64,000 nt of DNA from UBA1715 sp045615765 (GCA_045615765.1 JAZLFM010000053.1:17911-81910); one strand, 5' to 3'. Counted from the stretch's first letter, positions 16,690-26,697 are shown. Numbers and translations: made by a program. Notes: a model not told the origin generated them from the letters alone.

Positions 16690-18228
16690 TTAAAAGGGAA
16701 CACTTTCAATGTTTATGCTTTGATCAGGGAATATTGCTTTACTTTCTTCTGTGCTGTAGCTGCTTTCTTGAAATTCGTCGTGTTTAGACTCTCTGTTTTC
16801 TAATTTTTGTAGTCTTTTTTGTAAGATATCTTCTGGTAAATTTTCAAATGACATAAATTGTCCTTCGAATACAAGTTCTACAGTTCCTTGTGAACCATGA
16901 CGGTTCTTTTTTATATGTACGTGAGCTTCTTTACGTATGTCTTTTTCTGTTCCATCTTCGTTTTGAACAAAATCTTGTCGTAAAGAAACGAAACGTCTAT
17001 TTAGGAACATTACCATATCGGCATCTTGCTCGATAGAACCAGATTCACGCAAATCGGCAAGACGTGGTTCTTTTTCTGCTCCTTGTCGGTTTTCCAAACC
17101 ACGGTTTAACTGTGCTAAGGCGATAATAGGAATTTGTAATTCCATGGCGATTTCCTTTATTTGTCGAGAAATAGAACTTACCTCTTGTTCACGGCTAAAA
17201 CTACCCTGAGCAGTCATCAACTGTAGGTAATCGACTATCACGCATTGAATATCTTCTTTTTCCTTTAATTTTCTACATTTTGATTTGAAATCGTAGATAG
17301 AAAGTGAAGGTGTGTCGTCTAACCAAATAGGAGCTTGGGCTATGCGTTCCATCGCTGTGGTTAGTTTATCAACATCATTGTCGTTTAAATCACCTTTTTG
17401 TAGTGCTCCTTGTGGAATTCGTGCTTCACCAACAAACAAACGAGTTGCCAACTGTTCGCAGCTCATTTCAAGAGAGAACATAGCGACAGGTTTATTTTCT
17501 TTGATAGCCATATTTCGTACCATAGAAAGCACAAAAGCTGTTTTACCCATGGCAGGACGGGCTGCTACAACTATCATGTGGCCTTTTTGCCATCCGTTTG
17601 TAAGTTTATCTAGTTCAGGATAGCCAGAAGATATACCGGGAGCAACACCTTTTCCTCTTCTTTCAAGTAAAGTATCGTATAATAACTCGGCTACGGTTTT
17701 AATATCTCGGTAACTTCTTCGTTGTATATTTTGCTCGGTAATAGACATGATTTGACTTTCTGCATAATCGGTAAGTTCCGAGAGTTCTGTAGTTGAGTCA
17801 AATGCCTTTTCGCAAATAAGTGATGATACTTTTATTAATTCTCTTTGGATATACTTTTGTATTAGTATTTTTACGTGACTTTCAATATTTGCAGAAGAAG
17901 ACACTTTTAGTGTTAGTTCTGTTATATGGCTAATGCCACCAACTTTTTCAAGTTCTTCTTTAGCTTCTAATCGTTCGGAAACAGTAATTAGATCTACAGG
18001 TTGATTGCTTTTGGCAAGTTCATAGATTGTTTCGAAAATTATTTGATTATTAGGAATATAAAACACCTCTTTTTTTAGCATGTTTATCACTTCATTGATA
18101 GCTTCACTATCAATAAGTATCTGTCCTAAAACTGTATCTTCTAGTTTTTCAGAGTATGGTGGTTGTTTTCCGTTATAATCAACCTTTACGACTTTTTCTG
18201 CTTCGAATTTTCTTGCCAATTTTGCCAT
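16690..18228 (-). CDS. dnaB: Replicative DNA helicase DnaB
   Basis: The 512-residue protein has the N-terminal helical DnaB domain (about 25-125), a linker, and the RecA-like C-terminal domain with Walker A VAARPAMGKTAFVLS near residue 225, Walker B CVIVDYLQLM near 330, and the Arg-finger region ending HIKKNRHGSQG. It unwinds DNA at the chromosomal replication fork as a ring hexamer. The C-terminal 50-residue acidic extension is lineage-specific. Normal chromosomal context. Confidence 0.96.
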   Translation of the reverse strand: MAKLARKFEAEKVVKVDYNGKQPPYSEKLEDTVLGQILIDSEAINEVINMLKKEVFYIPNNQIIFETIYELAKSNQPVDLITVSERLEAKEELEKVGGISHITELTLKVSSSANIESHVKILIQKYIQRELIKVSSLICEKAFDSTTELSELTDYAESQIMSITEQNIQRRSYRDIKTVAELLYDTLLERRGKGVAPGISSGYPELDKLTNGWQKGHMIVVAARPAMGKTAFVLSMVRNMAIKENKPVAMFSLEMSCEQLATRLFVGEARIPQGALQKGDLNDNDVDKLTTAMERIAQAPIWLDDTPSLSIYDFKSKCRKLKEKEDIQCVIVDYLQLMTAQGSFSREQEVSSISRQIKEIAMELQIPIIALAQLNRGLENRQGAEKEPRLADLRESGSIEQDADMVMFLNRRFVSLRQDFVQNEDGTEKDIRKEAHVHIKKNRHGSQGTVELVFEGQFMSFENLPEDILQKRLQKLENRESKHDEFQESSYSTEESKAIFPDQSINIESVPF

Positions 18229-18326
18229 GTGTATTTTATTTTTTGCTCAAAAGTATATAAGACTTTGAACCTTCCCAAAGTAAATTTATTAACAAAGTAT
18301 CGTTTGAAAAATGTTAGAAAATGCTT

Positions 18327-19289
18327 CTAATCCACTATTGATGCGCCTTCGAACGAAAATCCATTCATAAAGTCATGAATGTTCATACGGCGTTTGCCTT
18401 CCATTTGGATTTCAATTGGTTGAATGAAACCATCTGAAGTTGCAATTGCAATACTATTATTTTTATTAACAATAGTGCCTGTTGCGTATGTGTGATTTTC
18501 TTGTATATATGACGAAGAAAGTATCTTGAAAACTGCTGTGCTTTCACCTTTTTGGATGTTTGTCCACGCACCTGGATATGGAGAAAATCCTCGAATAGCA
18601 TTGTGGATGTCTTCTGCATGTTTATTCCAGTCAATTTTGCAAGTTTCTTTGAAAATTTTTGGTGCAGGTTTCAATTCATTTTCCGATGAAAATAGTGTTT
18701 CTTGGTTTATGCCGGTTTGTTTTCCTGATTCAAGAAGATGTAATGTCTCAATAAGCAATTGCGATCCGCTTTCTTGTAGTTTGTCGTGTAATGTGCCGGC
18801 AGTTTCATCTTCGGTAATTTCTACTTCTTTTTGAAGTAAAATATTTCCCGTGTCGATAACTTCGTTTATTAGGAAACTTGTAACGCCAGTTTTTTTCTCA
18901 CCGTTGATAATAGCCCAATTGATAGGAGCTGCGCCTCTATATTGTGGTAGGAGTGAAGCATGAATATTTATTGTTCCTATACTTGGAATTTGCCAAACTA
19001 CTTTAGGAAGCATTTTAAATGCAACAACAACAATTAGGTCTATATTTAGTTTGTGTAATTCCTCTAAAAAATCCTCGCTTTTTAAGGATTCAGGTTGTAA
19101 GATGGGTAGATTTTGTGTTTTTGCATATTGTTTTACGGCGGATTCATTTATTTTTTTTCCACGTCCGGCAGGTTTATCTTGTCCGGTTACAACAGCAACT
19201 ACATTATAATTATTTTCCAACATGATTTGCAGTGGTCGTACTGCAAAATCAGGGTTTCCCATATATACGATTCGTAGAGGACTAGCCAT
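18327..19289 (-). CDS. fmt: Methionyl-tRNA formyltransferase
   Basis: The 320-residue enzyme formylates initiator Met-tRNA using 10-formyl-THF. The family motif NIHASLLPQYRGAAPINWAI occurs near residue 107 with the catalytic Asn, His and downstream Asp (EVIDTGNILLQ). The C-terminal OB-like domain starts near residue 205. The start overlaps the stop of the Wzc-like gene (TAATG), so it is apparently co-transcribed with the exopolysaccharide export genes, an unusual arrangement. Confidence 0.96.
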   Translation of the reverse strand: MASPLRIVYMGNPDFAVRPLQIMLENNYNVVAVVTGQDKPAGRGKKINESAVKQYAKTQNLPILQPESLKSEDFLEELHKLNIDLIVVVAFKMLPKVVWQIPSIGTINIHASLLPQYRGAAPINWAIINGEKKTGVTSFLINEVIDTGNILLQKEVEITEDETAGTLHDKLQESGSQLLIETLHLLESGKQTGINQETLFSSENELKPAPKIFKETCKIDWNKHAEDIHNAIRGFSPYPGAWTNIQKGESTAVFKILSSSYIQENHTYATGTIVNKNNSIAIATSDGFIQPIEIQMEGKRRMNIHDFMNGFSFEGASIVD

Positions 19290-21718
19290 TATTTTTTTCT
19301 TTTGAATTTAGAGAAAAAGGATTTCTTTTCTTCTTCTTCGTCTGAATAGTATCCGTGTTTGCTATTTTTATCTCTATATGTTCCATAGCCATAACCATAT
19401 CCGTAACCGTAGCCTTGACCGTTAATGTCAACATCGTTCAACATGATGCTCAAGTTTTCGATTTGATGTTCTTTTGCTAGAGAATTAGCCAACGATATAG
19501 ATTCTTTGCTTGTATAATTTTGTCTCATTACAAATATGTTCGCGTCGGCATGTTTTGCTATTGCAATAGTGTCGGCAACCAACCCGATAGGAGGTGTGTC
19601 GAGGATAATATAGTCATATCCACGTTTCTTACAATTTGATATAAATTCATCAAATTCCGGACTCTCTATTAATTCTGCAGGGTTTGGAGGAATAGGTCCA
19701 GCAACAATAGCATCAAGGTTGTTTACATCTGTATGGAAAATAACATCGTCTAAACTATCTCTACCAATTAGATGTGTTGTTACACCCATATTATTTGATA
19801 TGTTCAACATCTCTGCAACTTTTGGTTTTCGAAGATCTAAACCGATAAGTAACACTTTCTTGTTTACTAATGATAGTATTGAGGCAAGATTCAATGCGCA
19901 GAATGATTTTCCTTCACCCGAAACTGTGGAAGTAAGAGAAATAACATTAGTAGAATTTGTTGTATGTTTTAAGAAGAATGGCAAATTTGAACGTATTGCA
20001 CGGAATGATTCTGCAATAGAAGATTTCGGTTTAGTTTTTACCGGAATTTGGTCTGTATGTCTGTTGTGCAATATGGTTCCAATGATAGGAACGGATGTTT
20101 TTGCTTCAATTTCAGCTTTGTTTTTGATAGTTTTATCTAAAGCATTTTTAAGTAGAATGATACCGCAAGGTATGCCGATTCCAAGTAAAAGAGCAATTAA
20201 GAATAAAAATTTCGGTTTAGGGAATGATTGAAGTGCATTTTCTGCTCGAGCTTCATCAAGAATTTTGATATCGGAAATGTTAGCAGCTTTTGTTAATCCA
20301 ATTTCTGCACGCTTTTGTAGCAAGAAGCTATATACCGTGTTGTTTACATCAAATTTACGTTGGATATTGATTAATTCTCGTTCTGTGCTAGGTAATTGTT
20401 GGATGTTCGCATCGGTTTTTTCTATTTCTTTTTGAATTTCCGAAAGTTCCAACTTAGTGGATTCAATCAAACTGTTGACATTATCAACCAAAGAACTAAC
20501 TGTTTGCTCGATTTTCATATTGATGATTTGCAAACTAGGGTTGTCTGGTGTTGCACTATATGCCAAAACTTGTTTTTCTGTATATAATTTGTTCAATTGC
20601 GAAATCAAAGAGTTTAGTAGAGGATCGTCTATACCTGTGATTGAAGGCATTTTTATATCTTGTTCTTTGATTTGTATAGAGCGAAGAATGTAGTTGTAGT
20701 ATTTAAGACGAATATCTAATGATGATTTATTTTTCTCTTGTTCTTCTAATTTTTTATATAGAAGAGAACCTTCGTCACTTAGGTTTACGATTTTGTTGTT
20801 TGAACGGAATTCTTCAAGGTTTGTCTCTGCAAACATTAAGGAATCAGTGATTTGCGTTAACTGATCGTTTATGAATTCCTCTGATTTTTGAGATGTTTTG
20901 TTTTTCTCTTCTAAATCTTTGTCTATACAAGCTTGAATCAATCCATTAAGAAAATCAGTTGCTTTTTCAGGCACATTGTCTTTAATCGTAAGATTTACGA
21001 TAGTACCTTTTTTAGAACTTGCTTCAACAACTAATTGCTTTTGATATAATTTTGTTAATGTATTGTAATTATTTATTACAAATGCATATTCCATACGATG
21101 TTCTTCAAGGTCCTTGATATCAAATTTATCGGATTTTCGAACGGTAAATTTGTAGATGGAATCTTGGTATTGCTCTCCCCAAACCATTAGTTTCGAAATC
21201 GTACAACTATCTCTATCTATTGTTAAACGATATTCGTCATCTGAAATGATTTTTATCTCAATAGGTTCTGGAGTATATAGAAGTTTATTATCATAGTCAT
21301 AATATGAGGTATCAAGATCAACATAGAATGGTGAGTCTTTGTAAATTTCTACATTGTGAACACGACCATGGTTAAAATATGAAATGCGGTAATTTATGTC
21401 GTGTAGAGTTTTATTTATAAGTGTGTATGATTGTAACACACCAATTTGATTGTCGATGTTTGCTTTCCCTGCACCCATCTGACCAAAATCTTTTAGAAGA
21501 GAGGACATACTACCAAGAGCGTCTTCTTTTTCTACAATAATAATAGACGCATTTGCTTCAAAAACTTTAGTGGCATATCTGTATACACCCAATGCTATGA
21601 TTCCGCAAATAATACAAGAGAAAACTATCCAATACCATTTCGAAAGAAATAGTCTAATGTATGCAAGAATGTCAATTTCTTCCTCTTCTAATTCAGTGTT
21701 TTGTTCGATTGTAGCCAT
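19289..21718 (-). CDS. Polysaccharide co-polymerase / tyrosine autokinase (Wzc-like)
   Basis: The 809-residue inner-membrane protein has the BY-kinase layout: an N-terminal transmembrane helix (about 30-52), a long periplasmic Wzz/GNVR region with coiled coil, a proline motif FPKPKFLFLIALLLGIGI entering the second membrane helix (near 505), then a cytoplasmic kinase with Walker A TVSGEGKSFCAL, Walker A' LIGLDLRKPK and Walker B IILDTPPIG. The C-terminus has a tyrosine cluster (alternating G and Y plus later YY), the autophosphorylation tail. It controls export and chain length with the Wza-like protein encoded just upstream. Confidence 0.93.
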   Translation of the reverse strand: MATIEQNTELEEEEIDILAYIRLFLSKWYWIVFSCIICGIIALGVYRYATKVFEANASIIIVEKEDALGSMSSLLKDFGQMGAGKANIDNQIGVLQSYTLINKTLHDINYRISYFNHGRVHNVEIYKDSPFYVDLDTSYYDYDNKLLYTPEPIEIKIISDDEYRLTIDRDSCTISKLMVWGEQYQDSIYKFTVRKSDKFDIKDLEEHRMEYAFVINNYNTLTKLYQKQLVVEASSKKGTIVNLTIKDNVPEKATDFLNGLIQACIDKDLEEKNKTSQKSEEFINDQLTQITDSLMFAETNLEEFRSNNKIVNLSDEGSLLYKKLEEQEKNKSSLDIRLKYYNYILRSIQIKEQDIKMPSITGIDDPLLNSLISQLNKLYTEKQVLAYSATPDNPSLQIINMKIEQTVSSLVDNVNSLIESTKLELSEIQKEIEKTDANIQQLPSTERELINIQRKFDVNNTVYSFLLQKRAEIGLTKAANISDIKILDEARAENALQSFPKPKFLFLIALLLGIGIPCGIILLKNALDKTIKNKAEIEAKTSVPIIGTILHNRHTDQIPVKTKPKSSIAESFRAIRSNLPFFLKHTTNSTNVISLTSTVSGEGKSFCALNLASILSLVNKKVLLIGLDLRKPKVAEMLNISNNMGVTTHLIGRDSLDDVIFHTDVNNLDAIVAGPIPPNPAELIESPEFDEFISNCKKRGYDYIILDTPPIGLVADTIAIAKHADANIFVMRQNYTSKESISLANSLAKEHQIENLSIMLNDVDINGQGYGYGYGYGYGTYRDKNSKHGYYSDEEEEKKSFFSKFKRKK

Positions 21719-21728
21719 TGAAATTCAA

Positions 21729-22508
21729 TTATTTAAGTACAGAGTTGAAGAATGTTAAAGTTGTAACCAATGTTGTTAAACCGGTGAATACTAACGAAAT
21801 AGCCGAAGTATTCAAACGGAAAGCTCGTAATGGTAGTGGCTCAACAATTACAATGTCATTTGGTAGTAAATAGAATTGTTCAGTGGCTATGATATTCTCT
21901 TTTGTTAAATCTACACGGAAAGTAATGTTTTCGTTGTTAATTGTTCTTACAATCAACACGCTTTTTCTGTTACCATAATCGGTAATGTCGCCTGCAAGTG
22001 CAAGGGCTTCGAATAAATTGATGCTATTTCGAAGAATACTGTATGTTCCTGGTCTGCTGACTTCACCTAACACCGATATTTTAGTGTTCAATAATTTTAG
22101 TATAACAGTTGAATTTTTAAAGTAACCGTCAACTTTTGTTTGAACAAGTCTTTCTGCTTGGCTGATAGACATGCCTGCTACATGAATTGTATCGATAACA
22201 GGAAGGCGAATTAAGCCGCTTTCGTCAATAGTGTATCCTTTTAGTGCTGTAGAAACTTCACCTGTTGCAGAACTTCCTGAAGCAACGTCTAAGTTGAATA
22301 ATGCACTTGTCTCTTTGTCTATGCTCAAAACTCTAATGTACACAACATCACCTGGTTGTAGAATTACATTAAGGTTGTTTTGTGCATACGCCATGATCGT
22401 ATCTCCTTGTGGGTGATCGTTCATGTAAACTAATTTTTTTCGAGATGTACAATTGCTGAATAGAATTATTCCTAAACAGAACAAACAGAACAATACAGAT
22501 TTCTTCAT
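21729..22508 (-). CDS. Polysaccharide export outer-membrane lipoprotein (Wza-like)
   Basis: The protein has 259 residues. The lipoprotein signal ends at LFSNC, then comes the poly-export domain starting LQPGDVVYIRVLSID near residue 57 and SLBB-type repeats (DESGLIRLPVIDTIHVAGMS and ISVLGEVSRPGTYSI). It ends in a hydrophobic helix that would cross the outer membrane as in Wza. The ATG at 22508 gives a proper signal peptide; the frame continues to a TTG at 22529. No glycosyltransferase or Wzx/Wzy genes accompany this pair. Confidence 0.92.
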   Translation of the reverse strand: MKKSVLFCLFCLGIILFSNCTSRKKLVYMNDHPQGDTIMAYAQNNLNVILQPGDVVYIRVLSIDKETSALFNLDVASGSSATGEVSTALKGYTIDESGLIRLPVIDTIHVAGMSISQAERLVQTKVDGYFKNSTVILKLLNTKISVLGEVSRPGTYSILRNSINLFEALALAGDITDYGNRKSVLIVRTINNENITFRVDLTKENIIATEQFYLLPNDIVIVEPLPLRAFRLNTSAISLVFTGLTTLVTTLTFFNSVLK

Positions 22509-22576
22509 ACTAAAAGTTTTCGTAAGCAAATGTACAAAAGTGTTTTGATTTTTTTACAATCTTTTTGCTTGTATAC

Positions 22577-22606
22577 AAAAAAAGGTGAGCAAAATGCTCA
22601 CCTTTT
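22577..22606 (-). terminator. Terminator after the aldehyde dehydrogenase gene
   Basis: On the minus strand GGTGAGC-ATTTT-GCTCACC is followed by seven T, a textbook intrinsic terminator located 19 bases after the stop at 22625. Confidence 0.92.
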
Positions 22607-22624
22607 CTATTTGATTAGACAAAA

Positions 22625-24001
22625 TTATAGGATTTGCTTCATCAAAAGGAAGAATTTGTACGGCATATATCGTACTGGTAAGTCTATCCAAGTCGGAGTA
22701 AATACGGTAGCTCGTTTGTTTGAAAAAGCATCAAACGAAAGTTTTCCGTGATATTTACCTAAACCAGAATTTCCCACACCGCCAAATGGCATGTTGTGGT
22801 TTACTATATGCATAATAGTGTCATTTACGCAAGCTCCACCTGAAGTTGTTTCGTGTAAAATCTTTTTTGTCGTTTTGTTTGCTCCAAAAGCATATAAAGC
22901 CAATGGTTTTGGACGACTATTTACGAATGAAATTGCTTCGTCTATGTTTTTGTATGTAAGCATAGGTAAGATTGGACCGAAAATTTCTGTTGTCATTACA
23001 GGACTTTCTGGCGAAACATTTTCAAGAATTGTTGGCTCTATGTAACGTTCTGTGTCGTCAAATTTACCACCAACAATTGCTTTTCCGTCGGCTAAATAAC
23101 TTTTTACTCGTTGGTATGCTTTTTCTGAAACTAAGCGTACGAAATGTTTGCTTTCTTGTTGATTGCCTGCGTAGAATTTCTGTAATGCGTTCTTAAACTC
23201 TGCGATAAATTCGTCTTTTACCTTTTCGTGTACAAGAAGGTAATCAGGAGCAATACAAGTTTGTCCTGCATTTAAGCATTTCCCCCAGGCGATTCTACGC
23301 GCAGCAAGGCTGATGTTTGCATCTTCGGAAACGAAACAAGGACTTTTGCCTCCAAGTTCAAGAACAACAGGAGTAAGATTCTTTGCGGCAGCGCTCATCA
23401 CAATCTTTCCTAAATCTGGACTACCCGTGAAGAAAATTATGTCGAATTTTTGTTCTAATAATTGGGTGTTAACCTCTCTGTTTCCTTGTACAACAGCAAC
23501 ATATTCACTTGGAAATATTGATTCTATTATTTGTTGCATTACAAATGAAACGTTTGGCACATAAGGCGATGGTTTTAAAATTGCCGTGCAGCCAGCTGAA
23601 ATAGCACCAATAAGTGGACTTAGTAGTAATAATACTGGATAATTCCATGGTGCTATGATGAGAGCGTTGCCAAGTGGTTCAGAAATGATTTTACTTGATG
23701 AAGGGAATAGTGCTAGAGGAGAAGAAACGCATTGTGGTTTCGCCCATTTCTTTATATGGCGGATGTGATTCTTTATTTCTCCTTTGACTAAAGAAATCTC
23801 GGTAAGATATGCTTCCTCGTAAGATTTGTGTAAGTCTTTCCATAACGCGTCTGCTATAGCTTGTTCATTTCTTTCTATGGCAGTTAAAAAATCTCGTAAT
23901 GCTTGCTTGCGAAAACAAATATCTTTCGTTTTCCCTGTTTGAAAAAACGATTGCTGTTTGGCAACTATCGTTTGAATTTGTTCTAAACTTGTATTTTCCA
24001 T
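22625..24001 (-). CDS. Aldehyde dehydrogenase, class-3 / fatty-aldehyde type
   Basis: The 458-residue protein lacks the N-terminal extension of class 1/2 enzymes, as expected for class 3 ALDH. Catalytic residues are present: IAPWNYPVLLL (cofactor contact), VLELGGKSPCFV with Glu near residue 210, and the nucleophile Cys in NAGQTCIAPDYLL near 245. The C-terminal SFDAFSNKRATVF and a terminal hydrophobic PYKFFLLMKQIL tail recall membrane-associated fatty aldehyde dehydrogenases. It follows the SDR gene by 6 bases; together they could oxidise an alcohol to an acid through the aldehyde. Confidence 0.9.
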   Translation of the reverse strand: MENTSLEQIQTIVAKQQSFFQTGKTKDICFRKQALRDFLTAIERNEQAIADALWKDLHKSYEEAYLTEISLVKGEIKNHIRHIKKWAKPQCVSSPLALFPSSSKIISEPLGNALIIAPWNYPVLLLLSPLIGAISAGCTAILKPSPYVPNVSFVMQQIIESIFPSEYVAVVQGNREVNTQLLEQKFDIIFFTGSPDLGKIVMSAAAKNLTPVVLELGGKSPCFVSEDANISLAARRIAWGKCLNAGQTCIAPDYLLVHEKVKDEFIAEFKNALQKFYAGNQQESKHFVRLVSEKAYQRVKSYLADGKAIVGGKFDDTERYIEPTILENVSPESPVMTTEIFGPILPMLTYKNIDEAISFVNSRPKPLALYAFGANKTTKKILHETTSGGACVNDTIMHIVNHNMPFGGVGNSGLGKYHGKLSFDAFSNKRATVFTPTWIDLPVRYMPYKFFLLMKQIL

Positions 24002-24007
24002 GGAAAC

Positions 24008-24811
24008 TTATTTTCTACCTGTCCAATGATCCATAGCTTTGTAAATTCCAAGACATTTACCTACAACAAAGTCGAATCCTCTCGTTGTTAAAAATGCTTG
24101 GCAAAGGCGTACGAAATGTACAGTCCAAGGCATTGCTTTTGTTATTTTATTCTTTTCGATAGCTCGAATTATTTGTTTTGAGACTTTTTCTGGTTTCAAA
24201 ATAGGGATAACAGAACAGTTCACTCCGTCGAACATTCCGGTATTTATATAATATGGTGCAATTGTCGTTACACGTACGCCAGTTTTTCCTTCTTGCATTT
24301 CTATACGAAGAGAGTCGCTCCAACCAAACATTGCCCATTTTGAAGAATTGTAAACTGCCATTCTTGGAGTTGTGATAAGACCAGCTGATGATGCGACATT
24401 ACAAATGTGGCCACTTTTTTGTGCAATCATGTCTTGTAAGAATGGAAGTGTAACAACCATAGGAGCGATTGCGTTGATGTCCATTGTACGTGTGATGTCT
24501 TTGATAGTATGGTCAGAAAATAGTTTTCCGACAACAATACCGGCATTGTTGATGAGAATATCAATTACACCAACTTCTGCCTTTACTTTTAAATATGCAG
24601 CTTGTACTTCATCGTTGTTCGATACGTCAACTTTATAACCATGAACATTTGATGCCGAAAGTTCTGTTTTTGTTGTTTCTATATTTTGGTCATTAATGTC
24701 CCAAATAACAAGGTTGCGACATCCTTTTTCTAATGCAATTCGTCCCATGATTTTTCCTATCCCTGAAGCTCCTCCTGTGATAAGAATGTTTTTGTCTTTT
24801 AATGTACTCAT
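24008..24811 (-). CDS. Short-chain dehydrogenase/reductase
   Basis: The 267-residue classical SDR has the cofactor motif ILITGGASGIGK near residue 10, the NNAG motif near 86, and the catalytic Ser-Tyr-Lys set in VASSAGLITTPRMAVYNSSK (Tyr 153, Lys 157 approximately). An Asp after beta-2 (IWDIND) suggests NAD preference. The C-terminal extension contains hydrophobic patches typical of retinol- or fatty-alcohol-type SDRs. It is the first gene of a two-gene unit with the aldehyde dehydrogenase. Confidence 0.88.
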   Translation of the reverse strand: MSTLKDKNILITGGASGIGKIMGRIALEKGCRNLVIWDINDQNIETTKTELSASNVHGYKVDVSNNDEVQAAYLKVKAEVGVIDILINNAGIVVGKLFSDHTIKDITRTMDINAIAPMVVTLPFLQDMIAQKSGHICNVASSAGLITTPRMAVYNSSKWAMFGWSDSLRIEMQEGKTGVRVTTIAPYYINTGMFDGVNCSVIPILKPEKVSKQIIRAIEKNKITKAMPWTVHFVRLCQAFLTTRGFDFVVGKCLGIYKAMDHWTGRK

Positions 24812-25195
24812 TTTTTAGTTTTTTAATGTGGCAAAGGTAATCTTTTAGTTTGTTCAGTTTTTTTCGCTGATATATTGTTGTAGTGAATTTGTATTTTTAT
24901 ACTTGATAAATAATGTATTTATATGTGAAATTTTAGTATTTGGGGTGAAATGCTTTGTGGATTGAATTTGTAATACTATGTTGAAAATATGTATATGTTG
25001 AAAAAATAAAAATCTGTTGTGTTGTCCTGTTAATGGTTATTTTGGGGTGAAATAATCAAAATAATATCAACTTCTTGTAAAAAAAACACTAAGTTGCTTT
25101 GAGTTTTCATTTTTAATCTGTTACTTTGAACAAAATATTTCATGATTTTGATTTGTTATATTTTGTTTGTGTTGTTTTTTTAGATGAAAATATAA
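24812..25195. promoter_or_regulatory. Divergent control region with a 13-bp repeat (SDR / xylB)
   Basis: This 384-base AT-rich region holds no plausible gene. It contains two exact copies of TTTGGGGTGAAAT at 24939-24951 and 25041-25053, 102 bases apart (about ten helical turns), the only G-rich words in the stretch. They are plausible operators for a sugar-responsive regulator, such as a xylose regulator acting on the xyl operon. No regulator gene is adjacent. Confidence 0.5.
25098..25128 (+). promoter_or_regulatory. Probable xylB promoter
   Basis: TTTG (25098-25101), a 19-base spacer and TTACTTTG (25121-25128) match the Bacteroidota -33/-7 promoter in 11 of 12 positions. It lies 68 bases upstream of xylB and 44 bases downstream of the second 13-bp repeat. 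Confidence 0.6.
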
Positions 25196-26677
25196 ATGTA
25201 TCTTTTAGGATTTGATATTGGTAGTTCGTCTGTGAAGGTTTCATTGGTAGAAGGTGAATCTGGTAATTGTTTAGCTTCGTCTTTTTATCCAAAACAAGAG
25301 ATGCCCATAATTGCGAAACAAATAGGTTGGGCGGAACAAGAACCTGAACAATGGTGGACAAATTTAAAAATGGCATTGGCCGAAGTTCTTGCAACTGCTT
25401 CTATAGATGCGAATGAAATTAAGGCGATAGGAATTTCCTACCAAATGCATGGATTGGTTGTGGTCGATAAAGATAAAAATGTGCTTCGCCCTGCTATTAT
25501 TTGGTGCGATAGTCGTGCTACTACTATTGGTCAACAAGCATTAGATGCTATTGGGTCAGAACATTGTTTGTCGCATTTATTAAATAGCCCAGGAAATTTT
25601 ACGGCATCGAAACTTCGTTGGATTCGTGAAAATGAACCTGAGGTATATGAAAAAATCTATAAAATTATGCTTCCTGGAGATTATATTGCTATGAAACTCT
25701 CAGGTGAAATACAAACAACTGTAGGAGGTCTTTCGGAAGGTATTTTATGGGATTTTAAAAATGGAGAAATATCAAAAGACGTGCTTCGTCACTATGATAT
25801 AGATGAGTCGTTGCTTGCAGATGTCGTTCCAACGATGGGATTTCAATGTACGATTTCTTCTTCTGCTGCAAAAGAATTGGGTTTGTCGAATAATGTAGTT
25901 ATTTCATATAGAGCCGGTGACCAACCAAATAATGCATTGTCTTTAAATGTGTTGAATCCTGGTGAAATCGCTACGACAGCTGGAACTTCAGGGGTTGTGT
26001 ATGGCGTTTGCGGAGATGTGACCTATGATTCTCGTTCTCGTGTGAACACTTTCGCTCATGTAAATCATTCTAATGAAAATACACGTTTAGGAGTTTTGTT
26101 ATGTATAAATGGAACAGGTATAATGAATTCATGGTTACATAAAAATTTCTGTGTAAATGTGTCTTATGAGCAAATGAATGAGATGGCAGCTTTGGCTCCT
26201 ATTGGCTCTGAAGGTTTGTCGGTTCTTCCGTTTGGTAATGGAGCAGAACGAGTGCTCGAAAATAAAACATGTAATGGCGTTATTGCAGGTCTTAGTCTTA
26301 CAACTCATTCTCTTAATCACATTATTCGTGCGACACATGAAGGAATAGCATTTTCGTTTCAATATGGCATGGAAATTATGAAGCAGATTGGAATACAACC
26401 TTCTGTCGTTCGTGCTGGTAAGGCGAATATGTTTTTGAGTCCGATTTTCCGTGAAACTATGGCGAGTATATCTGGGGCAGTAATAGAACTTTATAATACA
26501 GATGGATCTGTTGGTGCAGCACGTGGAGCTGGAATAGGGGTTGGTTATTATAAAAGCTATAAAGATGCGTTTATGTCATTACGCAAACTGGCTGTTATTG
26601 AACCGAATGTACAAAAATCTACGGAGTATCAGGTTGCTTATGAACATTGGAAACAAGAATTAGAAAAAAGAATATAA
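25196..26677 (+). CDS. xylB: Xylulokinase
   Basis: The 493-residue FGGY-family kinase phosphorylates D-xylulose to xylulose 5-phosphate. Visible motifs are the N-terminal phosphate-1 loop GFDIGSSSVKVS, the substrate segment GISYQMHGLVVVD, WCDSRAT, and the C-terminal adenosine-binding region ending VGAARGAGIGVGYY. It is the first gene of the xylBA-transporter operon, which feeds the pentose phosphate pathway. Length is usual. Confidence 0.95.
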   Translation: MYLLGFDIGSSSVKVSLVEGESGNCLASSFYPKQEMPIIAKQIGWAEQEPEQWWTNLKMALAEVLATASIDANEIKAIGISYQMHGLVVVDKDKNVLRPAIIWCDSRATTIGQQALDAIGSEHCLSHLLNSPGNFTASKLRWIRENEPEVYEKIYKIMLPGDYIAMKLSGEIQTTVGGLSEGILWDFKNGEISKDVLRHYDIDESLLADVVPTMGFQCTISSSAAKELGLSNNVVISYRAGDQPNNALSLNVLNPGEIATTAGTSGVVYGVCGDVTYDSRSRVNTFAHVNHSNENTRLGVLLCINGTGIMNSWLHKNFCVNVSYEQMNEMAALAPIGSEGLSVLPFGNGAERVLENKTCNGVIAGLSLTTHSLNHIIRATHEGIAFSFQYGMEIMKQIGIQPSVVRAGKANMFLSPIFRETMASISGAVIELYNTDGSVGAARGAGIGVGYYKSYKDAFMSLRKLAVIEPNVQKSTEYQVAYEHWKQELEKRI

Positions 26678-26697
26678 ACTTAAAAAAACATTAAATT

